Source of the DNA: Micractinium sp. NFX-FRZ
Lineage: Eukaryota; Chlorophyta; Trebouxiophyceae; Chlorellales; Chlorellaceae
Assembly (NCBI GenBank): GCA_029339195.1
Contig: JAPTJF010000579.1
Coordinates: 1-31,898 of the forward strand
Direction: 5' to 3'
Length of the DNA stretch: 31,898 nt
Positions 1-10,600 of this stretch are shown in pieces. Under the pieces are notes generated by a model. The model saw only the letters and a list, made by a program, of their open reading frames with translations. It did no database searches and was not told where the DNA came from. Position 1 is the first letter of the stretch. The number at the start of each line of letters is the position of its first letter. A program made the translations under genes and the position numbers.

Positions 1-10
1 CTGCCTACCT

Positions 11-365
11 CTTTCGCACCCCATCCCAAGCCATATCGCTGCACCATCGCCCCCAGCCCAGCTGCAGTCAGGCCCACCACCTCCTGCCCCAACCTGCCAC
101 GTGTCAGGTTTTGGTCGCCCAGCACCCCGCCAGTCCAAGCCTCCCCACCTCCAGCTGCATTTCCCTATCTCTTTCGCACCCCATCCCAAGCCATATCGCT
201 GCACCACCGCCCCCAGCCCAGCTGCAGTCAGGCCCACGCCCTCCTGCCCCAACCTGCCACGTGTCAGGTTTTGGTTGCCACCTGCGCCGCCAGCGGAAGC
301 CTCCCCATCTCCAGCTGCCTTTGCCTTTGGATTTCGCACCCCATTTTAAGCCATATAACTGCAGT
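11..365. repeat. 160-bp tandem repeat, two full copies and a partial third
   Basis: The words TTTCGCACCCCAT and AGCCATAT recur at exact 160-base spacing, with copies starting near 11, 171 and 331. Copies one and two are nearly identical, including a shared CACGTGTCAGGTTTTGGT block. The third is cut off soon after AGCCATATAACTGCAGTC. The array may extend left of the window. Open frames here are repeat-driven and have no support as genes. Confidence 0.9.
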
Positions 366-1028
366 CTAACTCATCCCCTCCCGGGTATGTGGTGTGCGCA
401 TCTACCACCATTCCAACGTCTTGACGTTTGATACACTTTGAGGGCAGCCGGTGCTCTGTCCGAAATGTATGCCGCTGCCGCTTGCACGTGCACATTAGGC
501 AATACACAGTTCTGCCTCAGGACATGCAATTGCAAATACATTCTCTCAAGTAAGGTGCACACAAATCTCGACACGGAAATTGAAGCAGAAACCCAGCGAC
601 CTGTGGGGTCATAAGGTTACATTAGGCCACCGTGCGCCCACGCGCCGCTATGCACGCCGACGCCGCTCCTGGCACAAAGTCCTGGTGCGCACACAATTCC
701 GCACCCTTCCTCATCTTCGCTCCAGTAGTACTTCGAAAAGCCGCATACGCACAGAACTCCCTAGAGAGGCGCACCGACCCGCCTCCAGACCTCGAGCGCT
801 TTGGTCGGCGGGCAAGGTGCCGCACCGCGCCCTCAGACGCTCTGCTCAGGCTCAGGTGCGGTGGCGTACGATTACGGCCAGTGAGCACGCAGGCCCGCCT
901 AGGGTAGCCTCACCACAGCAGTGAGGCGCCCACCTGCCACCCCGTCCGCCCGCCTGCCGCCCAAATGCAGATGCTATTAAGGTTCTCCCATCACATACTG
1001 CTGCACCCTGACCTCTGCCTGTAGCAGG
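366..1028. other. intergenic region upstream of the first MYND gene
   Basis: No supported gene. The short overlapping frames on both strands have no family resemblance. This stretch should hold the promoter and 5' UTR of the gene starting at 1029. The ATG follows directly on an acceptor-like CTGTAGCAG, and the paralogue on the minus strand likewise has CGCTGCAG just before its ATG, so a 5' UTR intron ending at the start codon is possible in both. No TATA box stands out. Confidence 0.5.
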
Positions 1029-2454
1029 ATGGCAGCCACAGAGCAGCTTGTCCCAGGTGCCGAGTTCCTGCAGCGCCGCCTGGCGCGCGCCTCCGCCATC
1101 CCCGCCGCCGAGCGCCCGCCCGACGTGGCGGCGTTTGTGGAGTCGGTGCAGCTGCTGCGCGAAGCGTGCGACCTGCTGCCGCTGGCAGCCGATGGCAGCC
1201 CAGCGCTGCATATCAACGAGCCGCCAGCTCGGCAGCAGGTGCTGCTGGCACTTCTCAAGTCTGCCAGGGCTGAGTACATTTGCCCTGCCAGCCCCGTCAG
1301 CGACAGGCCACACAACATGCATGCGCATGCTTACTGTGCAGAGTGGCTCAGGCGGGGTGAACTGGAGGGCTCAGAGCTGGAAGCCGTAGCGGTGGTGTCA
1401 GCCGGCAGCCAAACCATCATGCGGCGGGACGATGCGGCAGCGCTGGCCTGCAAGGCAGCAGGTGTGCTGGCGGATGAGGGCAGCCGGCAGGCAGTCAGCA
1501 GGCAGCTGGAGGAGCTGGCAGCAGCAGGGAGGTCGCAGCAGCCGGTGCTCAGCATCGAGCAGCTGGAGTATGTGTGCTGCAGCAGGGCTGCACAGGCGGC
1601 CAGCGAGGTGCAGGCTTACCTGGCGCTGCAGAGGCGCACAGCACATGAAGGAGCCTCCCTGCCCCCGCAGCTTGCCTTCATCGCCCTCATGAAGCCCCCA
1701 GCTGTCCTGGAGGCCCTGCTGTCAGCGGGGCGCGCCTGCATGGCAAAGATGGTGGAGTTGGAGCCAGGCAACCCCATTGGCCATCTTCTCGCAGCTCAGC
1801 CACCAGAGCTCAGCAGTTGGGCGCAGCAGGCTGCTGACACCAGCCTGCAAGCTTTCCAGCTTGCAAAGCAGCAGCACAACGATTACCTTCTGATGCGGTG
1901 CGCGCACCAGACCGTGATGTGTGTGCTTGTTGGCTTGAGCGCGCCACAGGTGCCCCTTCAAATCAGCCGCGTCACGATGCAAGCCGCGCTTTCAGCACAC
2001 CAACAGGCGCACGAGGCGCTGCGCCGCTGCAAGCACATTCTGCCGCTGCCTTGGATTGATGTCCTGCAGCTGAACAACTTGGGTCCGTCCATCAGGCACA
2101 TCGAAGGTGTCATGGACGGAAGGTGCCAGCAACCCCCCAACTTTTATGGGGTGACAAGGGCCGTAGAGCTCATGGACACGCTTCAAGTGTGCACTGGCTG
2201 CGGCAATAGGGCCGTGGGCCTGCGTCGTTGCTCACATTGCAAGGCAGCACAGTACTGCAGGTAGGGCTGTACAGCTGCACTTGTGACACTTACTTGTGTG
2301 GTGCTGCACCCTTGTTTCATTTGCTTGCAACATCTAGTCACGCACTTTCTCATTCATGCCGCCCATGCTGCCCATGCCGCCCTGCCCAAGCTGCAGCACC
2401 GAGTGCCAGCACCAGCATTGGAGGGTGCACAAGCGGGAGTGCCGGCCGGCGTGA
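1029..2454 (+). CDS. MYND-type zinc-finger protein, copy 1
   Basis: Two exons, 1029-2260 and 2397-2454, joined in phase 2 across a 136-base GTAGGG...CTGCAG intron, give 429 residues. The C-terminus is a complete MYND finger: C388, C391, C401, C404, C410, C414, H418, H422 and C426, with the typical YCSTEC and HWRVHK signatures. MYND fingers bind zinc and usually mediate protein-protein contacts; no SET domain is present, so this is not a SMYD methyltransferase. The first 380 residues form a mostly helical Ala/Leu-rich domain opening with PGAEFLQRRLARA and AERPPDVAAFVES, which I do not recognise but which recurs in two further genes of this window. The start is chosen because both this gene and the minus-strand copy begin MAA followed within a few residues by PGAEFLQRR. 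Cell location and partner are unknown. Confidence 0.88.
2261..2396 (+). other. intron inside the MYND finger of copy 1
   Basis: The donor GTAGGG follows TACTGCAG and the acceptor is CTGCAG. Reading through the donor hits TAG at once, so the zinc finger is complete only after splicing. The phase-2 junction makes the Ser codon of the YCSTEC signature, which fixes both splice sites. Confidence 0.85.
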
Positions 2455-2486
2455 GGCCTCCCTGAAGTTGAGCGGTCACCCCCATG

Positions 2487-2573
2487 TTACTCAGACCGGC
2501 TGCGCTCCCGCTCGTGCCAGTCGTTCAGCTCAAACTTGACCACCTGGCGTATCCGGCGCAGCGTGGGCCGCAC
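2487..2573 (-). CDS. possible terminal exon of an unresolved minus-strand gene
   Basis: On the minus strand a CCTGCAG acceptor is followed by 28 codons and TAA. The peptide starts VRPTLRRIRQVVKFE and ends NDWHERERSRSE, a composition unlike the low-complexity shadow frames around it. Upstream on the same strand (about 2600-2750) a second peptide-like stretch contains DGELAALVHSSG and FWEHLRMAR in another frame. I could not join them with a sensible intron and recognise neither. If real, it converges on the first MYND gene with only 32 bases between stop codons. It may equally be a gene remnant. Confidence 0.25.
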   Translation of the reverse strand: MRPTLRRIRQVVKFELNDWHERERSRSE

Positions 2574-4272
2574 CTGCAGGCAGCAGCCCCGTGTGTTGGT
2601 GGCGGGCGGTGTAGCACGCAGGCGGCGGCAGCAGCAGGTCTTGCCATGCGGAGGTGCTCCCAGAAAGTGCGAGCGCTGACACCGCTGCTGTGCACCAGCG
2701 CCGCCAGCTCGCCGTCCAGAGCAGGGCCATCTCTGCTAGTTGCAAGTTCAGACCGGCTCTGCACGAACTTCTGTTTTTACTCGTCAGTACTTCAACTGTG
2801 GGCGGACCCGGGCGCCGACTCACTGAGCATGCCCATGCTGCACCAAGCTTCCGTTTCAGGCATAGCAGGCCCTCCTGCCGCCCACTCTGCTTGCGTCTGC
2901 CTTGTTGCTTGCTCAGCACTCCAAGACTGTACAGTCCAGCACTGACTGGGGTTTCTGCCACCAGTAGTATTACGTGGCCCAAGCAGCTGCTGCACCAGCA
3001 GTGCTAACATCGGCTAACATCGGCAGCCTACAAGTAGAGGTGCTTGGCCTGCCAGGGTTGCATGAACACACAGGGCGGCGGTGGCAGCTGGCAGGTGAAT
3101 CACGCAGGTGCAGAAAACAAAATGTACGAGCTGAGCAATCAAATGGTGAAGGCCACCACCACGTCAGCAAGCACTGCGAGGGCCAGGCGGCTGTGTGGCA
3201 GCTGTGGCGGCTGCGCCCGCCGCTGGTCGCCGGCATTTGCAGAGGGTGGCACATGGAGTGGAGCAGTCTGTTGCATGTTGGGAGCCCAGCAGGCACTCCC
3301 AGGACGGCAGGCCGTGGCATGCAGCCGCCACAACCAGGCGGTTGCCTGCCTGCTGGACTAAATAATAAAAGCATGCACGTTGGGCGGGTGCTCGGTGGTG
3401 GGGACGGCTGTTGCGTGCGCAAGGCGGGCGGTGTAGGAACCCTGCTCTTGGCAGTTGCTTTGGTGTGGCTGCCATCATGCAAAACAAGCAGAGAAGCAGA
3501 TTCAGGCATTGTTGTCATGCAAGGCCTGGCGTGTGTTGGATCGGCAAATGAGCGGCTGCAGCACCGAACGAAGCAGCTCCTTCAGCTGGCGGGCGGGGCG
3601 GGCGGGCTGGATGCGCCATTGCTGCTCCCAGTGCGGGTACAGCGTCCTCGTGTAGCGCTAGCCTGACTCACCTCAATGGCTGGGTTGGACCGTAAGGCTG
3701 AGCGAGGGCGACCTCACTTTTGGTGAAAGAGAGGTGGAAAGCTTGGGGTTATTTTCTTGCCTGATGGAAGAAGGAGGGCAAGCCCCCTGGCGAGCCATTC
3801 CTTCTCAAGCAAAGGGCACCCTTCCTGCATCTGGATTGATCCCAGAAATCCAGCGTTCCTCCAAGGCTGCCCTCGCCGCTCGTCCCTCTTCCAGCCTGCC
3901 CATCGATGCTCCTGCATCCCTGCTGGGGCCCTGGCGACTTGCTGAACCTGCCAGGGCAGTAGGGCCCGAACCAGCAGCTGACTGCTCAGCCTCTCGTCCA
4001 GGCTGAGTGCGGCAGGTGAGCTGCGCTGGATGTCAGCGCAGGGCCTTGAGCCATGCCTCGTGATGCCAATTCGGGCCAGGGCACTTGGTGCACGGGGCAC
4101 ACACTTGTGCATGCAGTGCTGCCCGGACCGCTGCCGCTTATTGCTCGTTGCCGCCGCCGCCGCTGATCTTGCCCTCAACCCCTCCCCGCCTGCTTTTTAC
4201 CCCACCGCTGCATTACAACGCCCTTCCTTGCCAGGAGAACCGTGACCGGGCAGCAGCGTGAGCAGCAGCAGC
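2574..4272. other. long region without a supported gene
   Basis: Apart from the doubtful minus-strand peptide near 2600-2750, I see no convincing exon. A 230-codon plus frame (2974-3666) and a 154-codon minus frame (3714-4178) are open but lack GC-biased third positions, family motifs and repeats seen elsewhere, and are best read as chance frames in GC-rich DNA. The right end must hold the promoter and 5' UTR of the gene starting at 4273. Confidence 0.4.
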
Positions 4273-6788
4273 ATGAGCTCCAGCCCCACCTCGTCACAGC
4301 GGCAAGACTCGGAGGAGCAGCAGGGGCAACCCGAGGGCGAGTGCAGCGCAGCAGCAGGGGCGGCGGCAGCGGTGCGGGAGTTGATTGACCAGTGCATCAC
4401 CCCACAGCAGCTGGAGACGATTGGCCGAGCGGGGGAGCTGTTGAGGCAGCTGCACAGTGAATTCAGCCTGGGAGAGGGGCCGGAGGTGGAGGAGGGGGTG
4501 CGTGAGGTGGAGCAGTGCGCCAACCTGGTTCGCCATTTGCACGCGGGCCTGCAGGGCATGGCGCTGGAGATGGAGGTGAGCCTGGGGCAGGGCAGGGCAG
4601 GTGTGGGGCTGGAGGTGGGGAACGGGGGCCACTTGCCTGCAGCAGGGTGTGCTGATCTGGGCCTGGCGTGAGCGCAAGCTGACAGCATAGCAGGCACTGG
4701 CCTCGCACGCACGCGTGGCACTTTAAATCTGCACACCCCCGTCATCGATGTCTCCTCTTCTGTGCATGTACATTGTGCTGCAGGACTGCCTGCAGCCGGC
4801 GCAGGAGCAGGCGGCGCAGCCCGGCGCAGAGTACTTTGCTGCCCGCCTGCGCCGGGCGACGGCGGTGCCGCCTGCCGAGCGCAGCCCCGAGGTGGCCGCG
4901 TTTGTGGAGTCGGCGCAGCTGTGCCGCGATATCTCCGAGCTGCTGCCCCTGGCCCCCAGCGGCCGGCCGGCGCTGTCCCGCTTCGAGCCACGGCTGCAGG
5001 AGGTGCTGACACTGGCGCTGGCCAAATTTTGCCGGTGTCTCTTCATCTCCCCAGCCGGCCATCCGGTTGGGGCCACCTACCCCGCCCCAGCGGTGCAGGC
5101 CTACCTGGAAAACAGGGTGTCAGTGAGCGACTGGGATGTCATGAAACCCATCTGCTTCCCCTCCAGCAACGGCGGCAGCGCAAGCAGCGGCGTCAGCCCA
5201 ACCCAGCCCAGCGGCGGGGGCAGCGGCAGCGGCACCGGCACCGGCAGCAGCAGCGGCAGCAGCTGCGGGCCACATGGAGTCTCTGCCAGCTCACCCCTGC
5301 GGCCTGTACTGCGGCTCGCAAGCCTGGCCAGCCCCAGGTTTGTTGTTCTGCTTCGAGCGCGTGCGGCCAGCGCAGCTCTTGACGTGCTGTCGCACCCGGG
5401 CTGCCAAGCAGCGGTTGAGCGGCAGCTTGAGGAGCTGGCAGCAGGCCAGCCGGCGCACCACCACCCGCTGCTGCTCACGGTGCACCAGCTGCGCTACATG
5501 TGCTGTGCCAGCCTGGCATCCCTAGACGATGCACCCAAACAACTGCCCCCGCCCACACCCAACACTTCTGATGCACCGACCTTCCGCATGCCGGCAGCAG
5601 AGGTTGAGGCGGCGGTTGCAGCGGCGATCTTGCGTGGCGGGGAGGGCATGCTGCAGCTGCACCCAGAGACTCCCAGCAGCCAGCTGGCTGCAGCGCACAG
5701 TGACGGCGCATTCACGGCGGCAGCCATCCACCACTGCATGGAGGCTCACCGCCTGGCCCGCCTGCAGCGCAGCGCTTACTGGGAGGTCCGCGCCAGCACT
5801 GACGCTGTGCTGCAGCTGTTTGGGTTTGTCAATGCCCCCAGCCCTGAAGACGAGCGTTACAGCGCAAGCGACGGCAGCCCGGCCCGCCCGCGCACAGCCC
5901 TGAGGGCCCTCATGCGGCAATAGCCCAGCGGCAGCGGCGCCGGCGCGGCGCGCCGGCAGCGGCGCCGCGAGCAGCAGGAGCGGGAGCAGGCGGTGGGTGC
6001 CCACCCCGGCGTGTCGGCGGCCCTGCTGGCACAAGTGCTGGCGGTGTTCAAGCAGGCGGGCCAGGCGCTCAAGGCCTGCAAGCGCATGCTGCCCGAGCAG
6101 TGGGTGCGGGAGATTGAGGCGCCGCGGGAGGCGGTGCAGTTGCTGCTGCCGGCCATGGAGGCTCACTTGGCGCATGCAGAGCTCACTGATTGCAGCATTG
6201 GCGCTGGCTTTGCCACGCAGCGCATGCGCAGCCTGTCGCACGCTATGGTCACGGGTTTGGGCAGCGGGGGTGGCCAGCAGCTGGATGCGGCCGTGGCGGG
6301 GATTGGGGCCGAGATACGCAGCGTGACCGCCAGCCTGCAGCTGTGTGCGCACCTGCAACAGCTTCGGCAGGCCTCCCCGGGCCTACTCCCCGTGTGCACC
6401 GGCTGCGGCAGCCAGGCGGTGGGCCTGCGCAAGTGCGCGGTGTGCCGCAGGGCGCAGTATGTGAGTGGTGCTGCCGCCGTGGCTGCATGGGGCGATGCGG
6501 GTGCAGCTGGTGTTAGGAGCGTGTCTGGCAAGTTGGCGCCCAAACCTCAAGTGTGCGCAGCAGCACGTACCTGATAAATCGAACCTGCCTGTGCTGCCAC
6601 CTGGCTAACAAACCAAAACCGCCCACCTGCTGCAGTGCTCGCGCGAGTGCCAGAAGAAACACTGGCGCAGCCACAATATGTCCTTTGTTTTCTCTCTCTC
6701 CCACGAGTTTTGTCTTGCGGCTCTTATTCAGTCCCGGTTGTGTGCCGCGCCGGGAACCGTCATCTCTACTGAGACGTACACGGTGTAA
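4273..6788 (+). CDS. MYND-type zinc-finger protein, copy 2, interrupted by an in-frame TAG
   Basis: Exons 4273-4575, 4784-6460 and 6636-6788 join in phase 0 (introns GTGAGC...GTGCTGCAG and GTGAGT...CTGCTGCAG). Exon 1 gives about 100 residues absent from the other two copies. Exon 2 carries the shared domain (PGAEYFAARLRRA, AERSPEVAAFVES) and the first half of a MYND finger (CTGC, CAVC, AQY); exon 3 continues CSRECQKKHWRSH. Two oddities: a TAG at 5921-5923 lies in frame in an Arg/Gln-rich insert, with clear homology on both sides; and the last zinc-binding Cys is missing, as the frame runs HNMSF and then 35 more residues to TAA. The upstream frame alone would give 480 residues with no finger. 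It may be a decaying gene, carry a small undetected intron over the TAG, or contain sequence errors. The ATG at 4273 is preferred to an upstream GTG. Confidence 0.72.
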
Positions 6789-6810
6789 CAGGAAGGAAGG
6801 AAGGAAGGAA
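6784..6810 (+). repeat. TGTAA signal over the stop codon, then (GGAA)5
   Basis: The stop codon of the second MYND gene lies inside TGTAA (6784-6788), the green-algal polyadenylation word, and two bases later a perfect tetranucleotide run of five GGAA units begins (6791-6810). If TGTAA is used, the 3' UTR would be only some 10-20 bases long. Confidence 0.55.
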
Positions 6811-7605
6811 GCAGGAGTGCCAGGCCCTCAGCAGCGCAGATGGCAACACAAGCAGCTGAGCTGCCGGCCTGTGAGGAGTGCTTGGCCCCACAGCCTGCAA
6901 CCCTGTGGGCGTTTCGAACCAACCGGAAGCTGCACCGAGGCAGCCGCCAGCTGGCCAGAGGGCTCTGCAGAGCCCGCCCACCTCCAGCCTCGCAACGCAT
7001 TTGAAACCTGGTTGTCAGTACAAGCCAACCGGCACTTATCTTCAACCCGCTGTTCACCATCACATTTGTCTGCAATCATCCCATGCTTGCTCCCTTCTGC
7101 CGACTACACAGCCTGCACAGTTCCACGGAGCGCTGCACGGCTGCCTGGCTGGCGTGGGAAGCCTGCTTGCACTACTGGCTGTTCGTTTGACCTTGCCTGC
7201 TCTTCGATGATGTCTTGGAAGCAAAGCTTGACATTTCGTCCCTAGCCCTCCCCGGGGAGCACGGCCGGCAGCCTTGGAGTGCCCAGTTCACCGCCGCATG
7301 CTGCTCCCTCCTTCATAGGACCTCCCTCTCACCAAATCCTGCCTACCAACGGATGTATCCTCTTACAGGGCTGTGTCCTTTGCAATAAGTCAAGCTCCGG
7401 TAACTCTGGGAGCAGAGGGCGGTGGTGTGCCGGCGGGGGCACCACATTGCATGGGGGATATAATACAGAGGCCTAGATATGGGGGGCAACACAACATACA
7501 GAAAATGGCCCGCAATGCCAGTGCCAATCAGAGTGGTTCGTTCTCAAAGTTCAGTTCTGGTACAATGTGAATTGTCATGGTGTGTGCGGATCATGGTCAG
7601 CACGC
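6811..7605. other. convergent intergenic region
   Basis: This separates the second MYND gene (plus) from the zinc-knuckle/DUF1995 gene (minus). No exon is supported; the frames are short and have no recognisable content. It should contain the 3' UTR of the minus-strand gene. Confidence 0.5.
7363..7367 (-). terminator. putative TGTAA polyadenylation signal of the DUF1995 gene
   Basis: TTACA on the plus strand reads TGTAA on the minus strand, about 240 bases after the stop codon at 7606. TGTAA is the usual signal in green-algal nuclear genes. With a five-base word, chance occurrence cannot be excluded. Confidence 0.4.
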
Positions 7606-10600
7606 TCATGCAGCGCTCCCGCCGGGGCCCGGACCATCTCCCTGCTCAGGGCTGCCGCCGCCGCCACCGCTGCCGCCGCCGCCACCGCTGCTGCTGCCTG
7701 GCGGGCGCCGCCGCGGCTGCTGGCTCGCCGCCCGCGGGTCGGGCTGGCTGCCCAGCCACCTCGCAATCTGGTTAACCGGCTCAAGCCGGATGTCCCTCAC
7801 CGGCTTGCCCGCTGGACCGCCCTGCTGCATGCCCAGCCCGCCCGGCGAAGCTGCCGGCGGTGCCAGCAGCTCACCAGTCACGATGTCGCGCAGCCCGGGG
7901 GGCTCCGCTGCTGTTGCCGCTGCCGCCGCCGCCGCCGCCGCAAGCTGCTGCTGCTCAGGCGCCGCCTGAGCCCGCTGGGCAGCAGCGCCAACACCACCGG
8001 GACCAAGGGCGGTGTTGATGTAGCCATTGTTGCCTACTGCTGCCGTGCCTGCTGCCGTGCCTGCTGCGCCTGCTGTGCCTGCTGCTGCACCCGCTGCCTC
8101 GGGCGAGTAGGCAGCAAACTCGTTGAATGTGCCCATGGAGGAGGTGAGGAAGCGGTCCAGCCAGGACTTGGAGGCCCTGCCGGGGCATGGAGGGGCCGGG
8201 GAAGGGAGGGGGCAGGAGGACAGCATGGTGAGGGGGTGGCAGGGAGGGCGTAGGCAGGTGGTGGTTCAGGGGCAGAAGGCATGGTGAGGGGTGAGGGGCA
8301 GGGAGGGCGGCGGCAAGTGGGCGCGCGTTGAGAGGAGGGGAAGACAGGGGGACGAGCAGTGGGGCATTGGGGGGGCTGCGCAGGGGCGAAGGTTGTCATA
8401 AAGGGCAAGGCGACGAAAGCAGTGCAGCGCAGCGCAGCAGCAGCAGCGGCAGCGGCAGGGGCAGGGGCAGGGGCAGCATGTGGCCGTGGCAGTAGCAGGG
8501 CACGCCGCAACGCCAGCAGGGTCAGGCAGGGCACACGCGAGTCATCAGGTAGGCCATGTGTGCCACCAGGCAGGGCGCTCACCGTGACCCCTGCACCCGC
8601 TTGAGCAGCTCGATGAGGCGTTGGAAGGTTGGCTTGCCGTCCTCGCAGCTCAGCAGCACCGTCTCCTGGCGGGGGTCGGAGGGCACGTAGTGCACCTGCC
8701 ACAGGGGGCGGGTGGGGTGGCGTTGGGGTGGGGTGGGGTGCGTTGCATGCAGAGGATTGACGTCAAGTTGATGAAGGGTGGTGCGCGGAGCAGCACATGA
8801 CGTGGGGTGGGCACAAGGGCAAAGGTTGCGGTGCTGGCGGCTGCCACAAGGCAAGCACGCAGACAGGGGGGGTGCACGTGCCCTGCACGCCTCCCTGTGA
8901 GCGCCCGCCGCACCTGCCACTGCCCGGGGTAGCAGCGCATGAGGCGCACGTCGTCGCCAAACACGCGCACGCGCCTGCACGCAGCAGCAGCAGCATGGGG
9001 GCACGGGCCACGAGCTTGATGTATGGCTAGCTGGGGGGGACCATCCGCTGGCATTGGGCAGGGCAGCCGGTTCTGCCGGCACGCCAACGCACGGCGCTTG
9101 CCCGCGAGCCTCTGCTCCTCTTCCCGCCCACCGTCTCCCCTCCCTCCAAAGCCCCCACGAGATGGCACCCAGCGCCCGCAGGCACCCGGGCCCCACCCAC
9201 CCTTCAGACCTTTGCAGCAGGAAGGAATGCCCCGCCACCCCCCACCCCCACCTCACCCCATGCCCCCGCCCCCCCACCTGAAGTAGTAGACCTCCTCAAA
9301 GGCCGCCACAAAGCGCTCGGCATTCTTGCGCGCCCGCCCGATGCCAAAGTCTGCAGGGGGGGAATCGGGCGCAGCGACAGGGGCGGGTGACGACGTGGCA
9401 CGCAGGGCAGGTGAGGGCGGGGCAAACTGCAGACAGTCCGCGTGTCCACATGCTCTTACCAGATCCAGCTGCCAGTATGTACAAAGTGCAACTCTGTTGT
9501 CTGCAGGCAGGCCTGGCAGCCCACGACAGCCCCCGCCCGCCTGTCCGCCGGCTCACCCGAAATGACCTGCCCCTGCGTCTGCCACTGCGGGTTGATGACC
9601 AGCGTCAGGCGCTTGCCGCTGCAGGCCACAGGGGAGGGGGGGGCCCAGGTGGGGCGGGCGGGTCGTTTGAGCGCAGAAGCAGGAGCAGCAACAGAGGCGC
9701 ACGGGCGTGTGTGCCCGGAACTCCCCCGCTGGCCCACCCTTGACAACCAGATGGACAAGACAGGACCGCACCGACAGCGGGCCGGTGCCACCTGCGCCTG
9801 GCCTGCCTGCGCCGCTTGGTGTTCCCCCCCCACCAGTGGCGCCCCTGCACCCATCCAGCCTCCACCGGCTCATCCACGCCCACTTGCTGCTGCTCAAACG
9901 GCCCCCCGCAGCCCGCCCACGCCACTTGCTGCCCACGCCACCCGCCCAGGCGCGGGCGCGCACCTCAGCGCGTCGTCGATGCGGCGCAGGTCATGCAGGG
10001 TGTCGGCGGTGGCAAATAGCACCGCGCCCAGCCGCTCGCTCTGCCAGGCGCCTGCGGGCGGCGGAGAGGGGGGCGGGTGGCAGTGAGTTGGGCACAGGGG
10101 ACGCAGAGGGATGTGTGTGTGATGTCAACAGCTATCGTCGCCAGGCCCTCATCTGTGATGACCCCTGCCCTCACTCACCTGGCCCCTTGGCAAAACCCTG
10201 GCCCCTTGCAGCCCCGCACCAGACCCAGCTCCCCGCAGCGGCCCTCTTTTTCTCACCCACGCAATGACAGCTGACTGACCGGCCAACACGCAGCTCACCT
10301 CCACTAGCACTCAACACTCGACTTTCTCTCTCGTAAACCACACTGAGCAACCGACATGCACTGCGTGTACAAGCGTCCAAACCCAGGCCACGCCTCACTG
10401 ACCCAGGCACCCCCCCGCATGGCGGCTCGCCCCCCCAGCCCCCTCCCAAGCCTGCCTCAACAGAGCATGCAAAAAGCATCGGTTTCGAAGAGAGGCACCC
10501 TGGCTGCCCACTCACCCACGCAGTCCCCCTGGGATAACACACAGTAGAAGTGCACTCACCCACGCAGTCGCCCTCGTCCAGCAGCTCCGCCGTGATCCGC

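Noticed and set aside
2974..3666. 230-codon plus-strand open frame
   Set aside because: No family motif, no GC bias at third positions compared with the real genes, no splice partners, and an equally long antisense frame.
3714..4178. 154-codon minus-strand open frame
   Set aside because: Chance frame in GC-rich DNA; no recognisable content or conserved neighbour.
4258..4272. Earlier GTG start for MYND copy 2
   Set aside because: Nuclear genes start at ATG; the in-frame ATG at 4273 follows at once.
5921..5923. TAG recoded as Gln in this genome
   Set aside because: The transporter gene ends naturally in TAG, and Chlorella-clade algae are not known to recode it.
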